Positions 8,499 to 18,832 of a stretch of 64,000 nucleotides of DNA are shown piece after piece (within the stretch, counting starts at the first letter, position 1; each line of letters opens with the position of its first letter). The position numbers were made by a program, and so were the translations under genes. The DNA is from Atopobiaceae bacterium (GTDB lineage: Bacteria > Actinomycetota > Coriobacteriia > Coriobacteriales > Atopobiaceae). The DNA is taken from positions 806,001-870,000 of the forward strand of contig JALCUE010000001.1 of the NCBI GenBank assembly GCA_022655215.1. Direction: 5' to 3'. The notes under the pieces are model-generated. The model saw only the letters and a program-made list of their open reading frames with translations. It was not told the origin of the DNA and made no database searches.

Positions 8499-9218
8499 TC
8501 AGGAGGAGAGCTCGGCGGCGATGGCGTCGAACGCGGCGACCGGGTTGCTCGCGCCGGTGATGGGCCTGCCGACCACGATATGGGAGGCGCCGGAACGGAC
8601 GGCATCGGATGGCGTGGCGACTCGACGTTGGTCGCCCAGCGCCGAACCGGCCGGCCTCACGCCGGGCGTGACCACGAGCGCCTCATCGTCGAGGACGAGC
8701 CTCATGGCCGAGGCCTCCTTGGGCGAGCAGACCACGCCGTCAGAGCCCGAATCATAGGCCATGGCGGCGAGTTGCGAGACCTCCTCGGAGACGTTCCTCT
8801 CGATTCCCACCTGAGCGAGGGAGTCCGCATCCATGCTCGTGAGCACGGTGATCGCGACGAGCTTCGTGCGCTCGTCGCGATCGCGAGCAGCCTCCTCGAC
8901 GCCCTCGCGGGCCGCTGCGATCATCTCCGCGCCACCAAGGGAGTGCACGGACAGGAGGTCGGCCCCCGTGAGCGAGGCGGAACGCGCGGCTCCACGCACC
9001 TGATGTGGGATGTCGTGCAGCTTGAGGTCGAGGAACACGTCGTACCCGCGGTCCTTGAGCTCGCTCACGACGGATGGGCCGCAGGCATAGAAGAGGGTCA
9101 TCCCGACCTTCATCCACTTGGCATGCCCGGAGAGGGAGTCGGCGAGTTCGAGCGCACGGTCATGGTCACAGTCGAGCGCGACGATGACGCGCTCTGATGG
9201 CTTGGCGATCTCTAGCAT
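8499..9218 (-). CDS. pyrF: Orotidine 5'-phosphate decarboxylase
   Basis: Last step of UMP synthesis: OMP to UMP and CO2. 239 aa, the short group I type. IVALDCDH near the start, the catalytic DLKLHDIP segment (Lys/Asp pair) near residue 62, and the phosphate-binding end PSDAVRSGASHIVVGRPI. The start is ATG at 9218, overlapping the pyrD stop by 7 bp. It is the last gene of the pyrRBCKDF row. Confidence 0.97.
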   Translation of the reverse strand: MLEIAKPSERVIVALDCDHDRALELADSLSGHAKWMKVGMTLFYACGPSVVSELKDRGYDVFLDLKLHDIPHQVRGAARSASLTGADLLSVHSLGGAEMIAAAREGVEEAARDRDERTKLVAITVLTSMDADSLAQVGIERNVSEEVSQLAAMAYDSGSDGVVCSPKEASAMRLVLDDEALVVTPGVRPAGSALGDQRRVATPSDAVRSGASHIVVGRPITGASNPVAAFDAIAAELSS

Positions 9219-10135
9219 TCGAATGCTCCGATCAGATCGTTCACGTCATCCACTCCCTGCTCCTCGACCCAGCTGACAAGCTCGGAGAGGATGCGCGGGG
9301 CGGAGTCGGGACGGACGAGGTTGGACATGCCCACGCTCACCGAGGTCGCGCCGGCGAGGATGAACTCAGCCGCATCGGCACCGGACATGACGCCGCCGAC
9401 GCCGTTCACGGGGATGTCCACGGCATGCGCGACCTCCCAGACCATACGGACGGCGATGTTATGCAGGCAGGGACCGGACAGGCCACCCGTCGGACGCGAG
9501 AGCCTGCTCCTCCTCGTATGGACGTCGATCGACATGGCGGGGATGGAGTTGATGACGGAGAGCGCGTCGGCACCCTCGGCCTCGAGAGCCTTCGCGACCT
9601 CGACCACACGAGCCGGCGCCATCTTGACGAGGAGGGGTCTGTCCGTCCTCGGCCTCAGCGCACGGATGACCTCGGCCGCACCATCGGGCGTCGAGCCCAT
9701 GGCACAGCCTCCCGCCGCGATGTTCGGGCAGCTGATGTTGATCTCGAGACCCGCCGCGAACGGAGCGAGCTCCTCGAAGAGCTCGACGGCGGCCACGTAC
9801 TCGTCGACCGAGTGGCCAGCCACCTGGCAGATGACGGCGCAGCCCTTGTCGGAGAGTCCCTGAAGGTACTCGCCGGACTGCTCGACCAGGCCGCGGACGC
9901 CTGGGTTCATGAGGCCCACGGAGTTCATGACGCCGGACGTGACCTCGCACATGCGAGGCTTGGGGTTACCAGGCCAGGCCTCCGCGGCGCAGCCCTTGGT
10001 CGTGATGGCGCCAAGCTGGCTCACGTCATAGAAGCCCTCGAACTGCCAACCGAACCCGTAGGTGCCGGCGGCGGTGTTGATGGGGTTGTGCATCTTGATG
10101 CCGCCAAGGTCGACGGCCATGTTGGGGGCGCTCAC
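9212..10135 (-). CDS. pyrD: Dihydroorotate dehydrogenase catalytic subunit (class 1B)
   Basis: Oxidises dihydroorotate to orotate using FMN and passes electrons to PyrK and NAD+. 307 aa. The N-terminus reads VDLGGIKMHNPINTAAGTYG; ISCPN carries the class 1 active-site Cys; the end has GVGGVMSGADAAEFILAGA for FMN phosphate. The start is GTG at 10135: its GTGA overlaps the pyrK stop by 4 bp, and AAGGAGG sits 6-7 nt upstream. An ATG five codons later is less well placed. The partner pyrK next door confirms subclass 1B. Confidence 0.96.
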   Translation of the reverse strand: MSAPNMAVDLGGIKMHNPINTAAGTYGFGWQFEGFYDVSQLGAITTKGCAAEAWPGNPKPRMCEVTSGVMNSVGLMNPGVRGLVEQSGEYLQGLSDKGCAVICQVAGHSVDEYVAAVELFEELAPFAAGLEINISCPNIAAGGCAMGSTPDGAAEVIRALRPRTDRPLLVKMAPARVVEVAKALEAEGADALSVINSIPAMSIDVHTRRSRLSRPTGGLSGPCLHNIAVRMVWEVAHAVDIPVNGVGGVMSGADAAEFILAGATSVSVGMSNLVRPDSAPRILSELVSWVEEQGVDDVNDLIGAFEC

Positions 10136-10923
10136 CAGACGACCTCCTTCGCGTCGAAGACGGGTCCGCCCATGCAGGCGCCAACGTTGCCGGAGCGCGT
10201 GGGGACGACGCATGTCGCGCAGGCACCGAACCCGCAGGTCATCATCCGCTCCATGGAGACCTCGCAGGCGACTCCGACGGCGGCGCAGATGTCAGCCACC
10301 TTGTGCATCATCACCTCGGGGCCGCAGGTGAGCACGAGGTCGTACTCCCCTCCCGCGAGGGCCGGCTCCAGGGCGTCGGTCGTGAAGCCCTGGTCCCCGG
10401 CGGTGCCGTCATCGGACGTGATGACCACATGCTGGACGCCGACACTCATGAGCTCGTCGAATCCCCAGAGCGTGTTCACCGTCTTCGTCCCGACGATGGC
10501 ATCGAACTCCACGCCCTCACGTGCGAGCCAGCGGGCAGCGGAGACGATCGGCGTGATGCCGATGCCGCCGGCGACGAGCAGCACCCTTCGGGGGTGGGAC
10601 TCGAGACGCCAGCCGTGACCCCCGGGCCCGAGCACGTCAGACGTGTCGCCGGGTCTCATGAGGGAGAGCCTCCTCGTCCCGTCACCGACGACGGCGTACT
10701 CGGTCTCGACTGTCCCCTTGACGGGGTCGGCCTTGGAGAAGGAGAGCGGGACACGGACGAGCTGGGTGGCGTCGCCGGGAACGGCGATGCTCATGAACTG
10801 GCCGGATGAGAGCCCCTCGGCCAACTTGGGGGCTCTCATCACCAGGCTCCATATTCCTTCCGCCACCGGTGTGTTCGAGACGACCTCGAACTCATGGATG
10901 CGTGCCGCAGAGGGCGTAGGCAT
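10132..10923 (-). CDS. pyrK: Dihydroorotate dehydrogenase electron-transfer subunit
   Basis: Iron-sulfur flavoprotein that links PyrD to NAD+; 263 aa. It has an FAD-binding RVPLSFS segment, a nucleotide-binding LLVAGGIGITPI segment, and a C-terminal [2Fe-2S] motif with four Cys in MTCGFGACATC and GNVGACMGG. The start is ATG at 10923 with AAAGGAT upstream; a longer upstream frame lacks such a site. It lies 46 bp after pyrC. Confidence 0.95.
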   Translation of the reverse strand: MPTPSAARIHEFEVVSNTPVAEGIWSLVMRAPKLAEGLSSGQFMSIAVPGDATQLVRVPLSFSKADPVKGTVETEYAVVGDGTRRLSLMRPGDTSDVLGPGGHGWRLESHPRRVLLVAGGIGITPIVSAARWLAREGVEFDAIVGTKTVNTLWGFDELMSVGVQHVVITSDDGTAGDQGFTTDALEPALAGGEYDLVLTCGPEVMMHKVADICAAVGVACEVSMERMMTCGFGACATCVVPTRSGNVGACMGGPVFDAKEVVW

Positions 10924-10969
10924 TCTTCGGATCCTTTCGTGTGGACGTGATACGAGGCAGCCGAGGGTC

Positions 10970-12262
10970 CTAGGCCACCACACCGTCCTTAAGGGTACGC
11001 CTTCCGGCGACGAACACGTCCGAGGCCGCACCATGGAGCCTCTCGCCCAGGAAGGCGGAGTTGTGCGACTTGCTCTCGAAGTAGGACTCCTCCACGTCGA
11101 CCTTGGCCTCGAGATCTATGAGCGTGAGGTCGGCGACGCTTCCCTCCGAGATGGTGACGGGGTCCATGCGCAGGACCTCACGGGGCTTGATCGCGCAGCA
11201 TTGGACGAAGCGGTCCCAGCCGAGCTTGCCCTTCGAGACGAGGTTGCTGAGAAGGAGCGGCACGGTGGTCTCGAGTCCGATGGTGCCGAAGAAGGCGATC
11301 TCGAACTCGCAGTCCTTCTCATGGGCGGCATGAGGCGCGTGATCGGAGACGACGCAGTCGATGGTGCCGTCACAGACGCCCTCGCGCAGCGCGGCCGCGT
11401 CGGACTGCGTGCGGAGCGGCGGGTTCACCTTGAGGTTCGTGTTGTACGAGTTCGTGATGTTCTCCTCCGTGAGGAAGAGGTGGTGCGGCGTGACCTCGCA
11501 GGTGACGGGGAGGCCCTCGGCCTTGGCCTGGCGGACGAGGTCAAGGGACTTGGCGGTGGAGATGTGGGCGACGTGGAGCGGGCAGCCGGTGAGACGGCAC
11601 AGCTCGATGTCACGGGCGACCTCGAGCTCCTCGCCGAGGGCAGGCCAGCCGAACATGCCCAGACGGGTGCTCGCGCGGCCCTCGTTGATGACGCCGTTCT
11701 CGGTGAGCGACTCGATCTCGCAATGGGCGATGGCGACGCGGTCGAACATCGAGACGTATTCCATGCAGGTGCGCATCATGCCGGCGCTCTGCACGCCGTG
11801 GCCATCATCGGAGAAGGCCGCGGCGCCCTCGACGCACATGTCGCCGATCTCGGCCAGGGCCTCGCCCTTCTCGCCACGCGTGAGTGCCCCGATGGGATGG
11901 ACGCGGCACAGGCCCGCGGCATGCGCGCGATCGATCTGATAGCGGATCTCGGCGCCCGTGTCGCAGACGGGATCGGTGTTGGGCATGGTGGCGACGTCGG
12001 TGTAGCCACCATGGGTCGCAGCCCTGCAGCCGGTCGCGATCGTCTCCTTGTACTCGAATCCAGGGTCACGGAAGTGGACGTGCATGTCCACGAGCCCCGG
12101 GACGAGATACTTGCCCTTGGCGTCGACGACCTCGGCGCCCTTGGGGGCGGTGAGACCCTCCCCCACCTTCGCGATCTTCCCGTCCTCGATGATGACATCG
12201 ACCACGGCGTCGAGCGACGACTGCGGGTCTACCGCGTGGGCTCCCTTAAGCATCAATGCCAT
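10970..12262 (-). CDS. pyrC: Dihydroorotase (class I)
   Basis: Zinc amidohydrolase that cyclises carbamoyl-aspartate to dihydroorotate; 430 aa. Metal motif VDMHVHFRDPGFE near residue 60, TMPNTDPVCDTG after it, and the later VSDHAPHAAHEKD segment with the catalytic Asp. The start is ATG at 12262 with GGGAGGAG upstream. It overlaps the end of pyrB by 17 bp, so it is likely co-translated with the transcarbamoylase that makes its substrate. Confidence 0.97.
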   Translation of the reverse strand: MALMLKGAHAVDPQSSLDAVVDVIIEDGKIAKVGEGLTAPKGAEVVDAKGKYLVPGLVDMHVHFRDPGFEYKETIATGCRAATHGGYTDVATMPNTDPVCDTGAEIRYQIDRAHAAGLCRVHPIGALTRGEKGEALAEIGDMCVEGAAAFSDDGHGVQSAGMMRTCMEYVSMFDRVAIAHCEIESLTENGVINEGRASTRLGMFGWPALGEELEVARDIELCRLTGCPLHVAHISTAKSLDLVRQAKAEGLPVTCEVTPHHLFLTEENITNSYNTNLKVNPPLRTQSDAAALREGVCDGTIDCVVSDHAPHAAHEKDCEFEIAFFGTIGLETTVPLLLSNLVSKGKLGWDRFVQCCAIKPREVLRMDPVTISEGSVADLTLIDLEAKVDVEESYFESKSHNSAFLGERLHGAASDVFVAGRRTLKDGVVA

Positions 12263-13181
12263 TGTTCTCTCCTCCCAGAAGCAGGTACATCTCGGCCATG
12301 CGCGTGGCGACACCGGCACTGACCTGATCGAGTATCCTCGAGCGCGCCGCGTCGGCGACCTCGGTGTTGATTTCCATCCCTCGGTTCATGGGGCCGGGGT
12401 GGCAGACGATCGCGTCCTCCTTCATGCGGGACGCACGTACGCCGTCGAGGCCGAACAGGCGGTTGTACTCGCGACGCGACGGGATGGCCGCGCCCTCCAT
12501 ACGCTCCAGCTGGACGCGGAGCATGTAGATGACATCCATGTCGGGGATGACCGAGTCGAAGTCGCACGTCTGCGGGCAACCGAACCAGGTGGGGTCATCC
12601 ACGGTGAACGTGGGGGGTCCGACCAGGGTGACGTCGGCACCCATGGTCTTGAGCGCAGGCGCGAGGGAGCCGACGACGCGCGAGTGGGCCAGGTCGCCCA
12701 CGATGGCGACCTTGAGGCCGTCGAGATGGCCGAAGTTCTCGCGGATGGTGTAGAGGTCGAGCATGGCCTGCGTGGGGTGCTGGTGCTTGCCATCGCCGGC
12801 GTTGATCACGACGGCGTCGGTGTTCTCGGTGATGAGCTGCGGCGTGCCGGCGAGCTTTGCGCGGCAGATGAACATGTCGACGTTCATGGCCGCGATGGTC
12901 TGGATGGTGTCGGCGAGGCTCTCTCCCTTGACGACCGAGCTCGTGGAACCACCCATGTTGAGGCTGTCCGCGGACAGTCGCTTCTCGGCAAGCTCGAAGG
13001 AGCTCCTCGTACGGGTGGAAGGCTCGAGGAAGAGGTTCACGATGGTACGTCCGCGCAGGGCGGGGACCTTCTTGATGGAACGGGAGTTCACCTCGGCGAA
13101 GCTACGCGCGGTATCGAGGATCTGCGTGATGTCGTCCGCGGTGAGGCTGTTCGTGTCGATGAGGTTCTTTACTGAGAGCAT
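12246..13181 (-). CDS. pyrB: Aspartate carbamoyltransferase catalytic chain
   Basis: First committed step of the pathway: carbamoyl phosphate plus aspartate. 311 aa. Carbamoyl-phosphate loop FLEPSTRTRSSFE near residue 52, the second loop GGSTSSVVKGES, and HPTQAMLDL in the middle. The start is ATG at 13181, directly after the pyrR stop codon. No pyrI regulatory chain gene is present, as in Gram-positives, so control probably rests on PyrR. Confidence 0.97.
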   Translation of the reverse strand: MLSVKNLIDTNSLTADDITQILDTARSFAEVNSRSIKKVPALRGRTIVNLFLEPSTRTRSSFELAEKRLSADSLNMGGSTSSVVKGESLADTIQTIAAMNVDMFICRAKLAGTPQLITENTDAVVINAGDGKHQHPTQAMLDLYTIRENFGHLDGLKVAIVGDLAHSRVVGSLAPALKTMGADVTLVGPPTFTVDDPTWFGCPQTCDFDSVIPDMDVIYMLRVQLERMEGAAIPSRREYNRLFGLDGVRASRMKEDAIVCHPGPMNRGMEINTEVADAARSRILDQVSAGVATRMAEMYLLLGGENNGIDA

Positions 13182-13892
<711 letters not shown>

Positions 13893-13950
13893 CTATATCC
13901 CGTAAGGGGCCAGCGGGGGTCGAGGAAACGGATCTCTCGGCGAACGAATC

Positions 13951-13956
13951 ATTATC
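13951..13956 (-). promoter_or_regulatory. Candidate pyr operon -10 box (GATAAT)
   Basis: GATAAT on the minus strand would start a leader of about 190 nt ahead of pyrR. No convincing -35 is visible. The remaining 80 bp up to the glycosyltransferase stop at 14041 hold nothing else I recognise. Confidence 0.35.
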
Positions 13957-14040
13957 ATGCATAACCACACGGACTCATCCATGCTTCTCGAACGCCGCGT
14001 GCATCGTCTGACACGTCGTCACCAAATCGCCACGAACGCG

Positions 14041-15165
14041 TCAGATGCTGGCGGACTGCGTCTTCGAGGGATCGGCGTCATTCTCGATGCCTCGGCGCAC
14101 GAAGAAGATACCGACCCTCTTCATGGCGAAGAGGAAGCCGTTCGTACGCCATGTGTAGAAGAACTCGCTCACGAGGGAGCAGAAGTAGGGCCAGTGCGAG
14201 AGCTTGGGGACGGGGCGTCCCGCCATCTCGAATGCCATGCGGCGCATCTGAGGCGAGACGTTCTCGCATGCCACGACCACGCTGGGATCCATCCGCTTGA
14301 ACACCCCCGCGATCATCTCCATGATCTCGGGGTCCTTGGTCGCGCCGTTGCCAAGCGCCCCGCCGATGTAGCGGAACCCGATCACGTAGAAGGACTTGAG
14401 GATGCCGAGGTCGTTCACGCCGAGCTTGTCCACGATGTCGGCCATGTCATTCCAACGCTCGAACGACAGCGCGAGGTTGCGAGTGCTCGAGGAGGAGCCG
14501 GGAAGGTCCTCGCGGTAGCAGTAGTACGGGGTGTCGAGATAGACGATCCTGTCGGCCTGGCACATGGTCTCGATCAGGAAGGGGTTGTCCACCCAGCCCG
14601 CACCGGGGACCTCCCTGAAGCGGACGCCCTTCTCCTCCAGGAAGGCCCTGCGATAGAGGGCGGACCAGATGGAGGGATGGTGCTGGATGAGGCCAGGGGC
14701 ATCGGCCAGGGAGAAGGGCTGATGGTCGGGCATCGGCCTTCTGTAATAGGAGCACTGGTAACGGCGCTCCTTGGGGGTGGTCGGCATCCAGATGCGCCAG
14801 TAGGGCGACTTCACGATGTCAGGGGCGCGCTCGAAGGTATGGGCGAAGTCGACCAGGTCATCGTACATGTGAGGTTCGATATAGTCATCCGGCTCGAGGA
14901 TGGCGAGATATTCTCCCCTGGCCTCGCTGAAGCCCCTGTTGACCGAGGCACCGTAGCCCTGGTTGGGCTTGTCGATGACGCGGACACGGGGATCGGCGGC
15001 CTCATGGGCGCGCATGATGGCCAGCGAGCCGTCGGTCGAGCCGTCGTTGACGACGATGATCTCAAGGGAGCACCTATCGTTGGCCTCAGCGGACTTGAGG
15101 GCCTGATCGAGGAACTTCTCCGTGTTGTAGCACGGGATGACCACGGTGACGTCAGTGCTTCCCAT
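14041..15165 (-). CDS. Family 2 glycosyltransferase
   Basis: Cytoplasmic GT-A fold transferase likely acting on a surface polysaccharide; 374 aa. It begins TDVTVVIPCYNTEKFLDQAL; VVNDGSTDGS and the metal-binding ILEPDDYIEP (DDY) follow. The C-terminal 250 residues are family-variable and do not reveal the sugar. The start is ATG at 15165 with AAGGAGCAGG upstream, overlapping the ABC ATPase gene by 14 bp. The context suggests it extends or finishes the glycan exported by the neighbouring transporter. Confidence 0.88.
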   Translation of the reverse strand: MGSTDVTVVIPCYNTEKFLDQALKSAEANDRCSLEIIVVNDGSTDGSLAIMRAHEAADPRVRVIDKPNQGYGASVNRGFSEARGEYLAILEPDDYIEPHMYDDLVDFAHTFERAPDIVKSPYWRIWMPTTPKERRYQCSYYRRPMPDHQPFSLADAPGLIQHHPSIWSALYRRAFLEEKGVRFREVPGAGWVDNPFLIETMCQADRIVYLDTPYYCYREDLPGSSSSTRNLALSFERWNDMADIVDKLGVNDLGILKSFYVIGFRYIGGALGNGATKDPEIMEMIAGVFKRMDPSVVVACENVSPQMRRMAFEMAGRPVPKLSHWPYFCSLVSEFFYTWRTNGFLFAMKRVGIFFVRRGIENDADPSKTQSASI

Positions 15166-15976
15166 CCTGCTCCTTCCCGAGCTGCTTGTAGGCGGCGCAG
15201 ACCTCGTCGGTGGGGCCAAGCATCCTCTCCTTGCCCTTCTCGATCCAGCAGACGCGGTCGCACATGCGCTCGACCAGCTCGATGCTGTGGCTCACGAGGA
15301 GCACGGTCACGTTGTTCGAGTCGACGAGATCCTTGATGCGGCGCTCGCACTTCTGCTGGAACAGGAAGTCGCCCACCGAGAGGGTCTCGTCGACGATGAG
15401 GATGTCGGGCTCGGTGATGGTGGCGATCGCGAACGCGATGCGGGCGACCATGCCGCTCGAGTAGTTCTTGAGAGGCATCTCCATGAAGTCCTCGAGCTCC
15501 GCGAACTCCACGATGGCGTCGAAGTGAGAGTCGATGAAGTCCTCGGAGTAGCCGAGAAGGGCACCGTTCAGATAGATGTTCTCCTGGGCGGTGAGCTCCA
15601 TGTCGAAGCCGGCCCCGAGTTCGATGAGCGGGGCGATGGTGCCACGGACGTCACACGTCCCGGCCGAAGGCTCCAGGACACCGGCGATGATCTTGAGCAT
15701 CGTCGACTTGCCCGAGCCGTTCGTTCCAACGAGACCGAAGGCCTCCCCCTTCCTCACCTGGAAGGAAATGCCGTCGAGTGCCTTGAACTCCTTGAAGAGC
15801 AGGTCATGCCTCATGATGTGGATGAAGTACTCCTTGAGCGAGCCGAGCTGCTCAGAGGCGATGTTGAAGATCATCGAGACATCCTTGGCATCCACGACGA
15901 CGGGAACGTCATCGGAAGGGATGTCCGGGCGCATCATCTCGCCGACCCTGTCGTCCTGCTTGACGACGATTGCCAT
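15152..15976 (-). CDS. ABC polysaccharide exporter ATP-binding protein (Wzt/TagH type)
   Basis: Energises export of a lipid-linked polysaccharide or teichoic-acid-like polymer; 274 aa. Walker A GTNGSGKST at about residues 84-92, signature NYSSGMVARIAFA near 190, Walker B ILIVDETLSVGD shortly after. It has the short N-terminal FKEFKALDGISFQV lead-in typical of this subfamily and no C-terminal carbohydrate-binding domain. The start is ATG at 15976 with an AGGAGG site, 13 bp after the permease gene. Confidence 0.92.
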   Translation of the reverse strand: MAIVVKQDDRVGEMMRPDIPSDDVPVVVDAKDVSMIFNIASEQLGSLKEYFIHIMRHDLLFKEFKALDGISFQVRKGEAFGLVGTNGSGKSTMLKIIAGVLEPSAGTCDVRGTIAPLIELGAGFDMELTAQENIYLNGALLGYSEDFIDSHFDAIVEFAELEDFMEMPLKNYSSGMVARIAFAIATITEPDILIVDETLSVGDFLFQQKCERRIKDLVDSNNVTVLLVSHSIELVERMCDRVCWIEKGKERMLGPTDEVCAAYKQLGKEQDGKH

Positions 15977-15989
15977 GCTCGTGCGCCTC

Positions 15990-17159
15990 CTAGATATAGA
16001 GAATGAACTTGTGCTCGTTCTTGTGGAAGATGAGCCAACCGAGACCGAGGGAGACGAGCGCGCAGCCAAGGCATATGAGGTTGGAGTTGAGCGATGGCCA
16101 CACGCCGTTGAGGATGATGTCACGGAAGTACGTCACGTAATGGTACATGGGGTTGAACTTCATGATGGGGTGCATCCAGTCAGGCAGGATCGACACGGAG
16201 TAGAACAAGGGCGTGAGGTAGGTCCATGCCGTGATGACGACGCCCCAGAGGTGCATGACGTCACGGAAGAACACCGACATGGCGGAGAGCGCGAGCGCGA
16301 GGCCGGCGCTGAACACCATGAGGTAGAGAAGGGCCAACGGGAAGAGCAGGACGGTGGGGGTCGGCGCGATCTGGAACCACACCATGACGATGACCACGGC
16401 GATCATGGAGAAGAAGAAGTTCACGGCCGCGAACAGGACCTTCTGTATCGGGAAGACGTAGCGGTTGATCTTCACCTTCTTGAGAAGGGGCGCCGCCGAA
16501 ATGATCGAGCCCATGCCCTGGCTGGTGGAGTCACTCATGAGCTGGAAGACGGTGTTGCCGATGATGAGGTAGAGGGGGAAGCACTTGATGTCCTCCGCGC
16601 CGGCCTTGATGAAGCTCGAGAAGACGGCGGCCATGACGATCATCATGAGCAGGGGGTTGAGGACGCTCCAGAGGACGCCGAGCACGCTGCGCCTGTACTT
16701 GAGCTTGAAGTCCTTGCCGACGAGCTGCTTCAGGATCTCGATGTCACGCTTCGCCGGAGGGTTCCAGGCGTGCTTGGCCGCGCCGTCCGCGACTGGGATA
16801 TCTCGCACATACGTCTCCATGTGGTCAGGGTCATATTGACCACCCTCGGGAATCACGTCCACGAATATCGAGAATGTTCCAGAGTGAGGGGGGACGAAGG
16901 TCATGGTCGGATCCTTGACAGGAGAGCCTCCGTCCTTCACGGACGAGTCGAATTTGACGCCATCGCTCCAGCCTATGTTAAAGCTGCAGCCATCGAATCT
17001 TGGATCGGGTCTGAGACCAAAGGTAAAGGGTTCCTCGGAACAAGCGGGCTTCCCATTAGGGAAGACAAAATGAGGGTCCTCAGCCATATCCTTGGGCACG
17101 GCTAGCTGATCAGATTCCAAGATGCCTCCAGGCGATCGACCCCGCGCTCGGGGCCCCAT
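15990..17159 (-). CDS. ABC-2 polysaccharide export permease with N-terminal extension
   Basis: Membrane half of the Wzm/TagG type exporter; 389 aa from the ATG at 17159. The family core starts near residue 138 (IEILKQLVGKDFKLKYRRS) and continues with about six membrane helices. The first ~137 residues are extra: soluble-looking, Asp/Gly/Pro-rich, with SFNIGWSDGVKFD and TMTFVPPHSGTFSIFVD, and of no family I know. The DNA for this part is about 52-57% GC, below neighbouring genes. An ATG at 17087 is a possible later start. The extension could be a substrate- or partner-binding domain or the remnant of a fused gene. Confidence 0.85.
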   Translation of the reverse strand: MGPRARGRSPGGILESDQLAVPKDMAEDPHFVFPNGKPACSEEPFTFGLRPDPRFDGCSFNIGWSDGVKFDSSVKDGGSPVKDPTMTFVPPHSGTFSIFVDVIPEGGQYDPDHMETYVRDIPVADGAAKHAWNPPAKRDIEILKQLVGKDFKLKYRRSVLGVLWSVLNPLLMMIVMAAVFSSFIKAGAEDIKCFPLYLIIGNTVFQLMSDSTSQGMGSIISAAPLLKKVKINRYVFPIQKVLFAAVNFFFSMIAVVIVMVWFQIAPTPTVLLFPLALLYLMVFSAGLALALSAMSVFFRDVMHLWGVVITAWTYLTPLFYSVSILPDWMHPIMKFNPMYHYVTYFRDIILNGVWPSLNSNLICLGCALVSLGLGWLIFHKNEHKFILYI

Positions 17160-17254
17160 TGAATAGCCTTTGCAATGCTATCACACGGTGCTTGACCTCA
17201 TACAAAAGCCAGAGCCCCCCGACGAGGGAGGCGATGCGAAGGCGGGGATGGCAA

Positions 17255-17286
17255 GAGACCCCGTCGCACGGATGCGGCGGGGTCTC
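17255..17286 (-). terminator. Terminator hairpin after tRNA-Asn
   Basis: GAGACCCCGTCGCA pairs with TGCGGCGGGGTCTC around CGGA: 14 pairs with one wobble, the most stable simple hairpin in this part. It begins 9 bases past the tRNA CCA end. The T-tract is weak. Confidence 0.8.
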
Positions 17287-17294
17287 GGATAAGC

Positions 17295-17369
17295 TGGCTC
17301 CTCGGGTAGGGCTCGAACCTACAACAACGCGGTTAACAGCCGCGTGCTCTACCATTGAGCTACCGAGGA
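17295..17369 (-). tRNA. tRNA-Asn (anticodon GTT)
   Basis: 75 nt including the encoded CCA. The acceptor stem TCCTCGG pairs with CCGAGGA. The D-arm reads AGCTCAATGGTAGAGC, the anticodon stem GCGGC/ACCGC holds loop CTGTTAA with anticodon GTT, and the T-arm has GGTTCGAGCCC. It lies 65 bp downstream of rpoD, with its own promoter and terminator. Confidence 0.97.
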
Positions 17370-17395
17370 ATGCGGTGCGGTGGGCACGAGTTAGA

Positions 17396-17423
17396 AGTAT
17401 AGCGTTCGCGTGCCAGCGCGCAA
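17396..17423 (-). promoter_or_regulatory. tRNA-Asn promoter
   Basis: TTGCGC (17423-17418), a 16-bp spacer and TATACT (17401-17396). Transcription would start near 17389, about 20 nt ahead of the mature tRNA. Confidence 0.65.
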
Positions 17424-17434
17424 GCGGGAAATGC

Positions 17435-18802
<1,368 letters not shown>

Positions 18803-18832
18803 GTGTGTCCTTTCATCGCCAACTTGCTTATG

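Noticed and set aside
17160-17434. Integration site or mobile remnant at tRNA-Asn
   Set aside because: No direct repeat of the tRNA 3' end and no integrase nearby; only tRNA, promoter and terminator.
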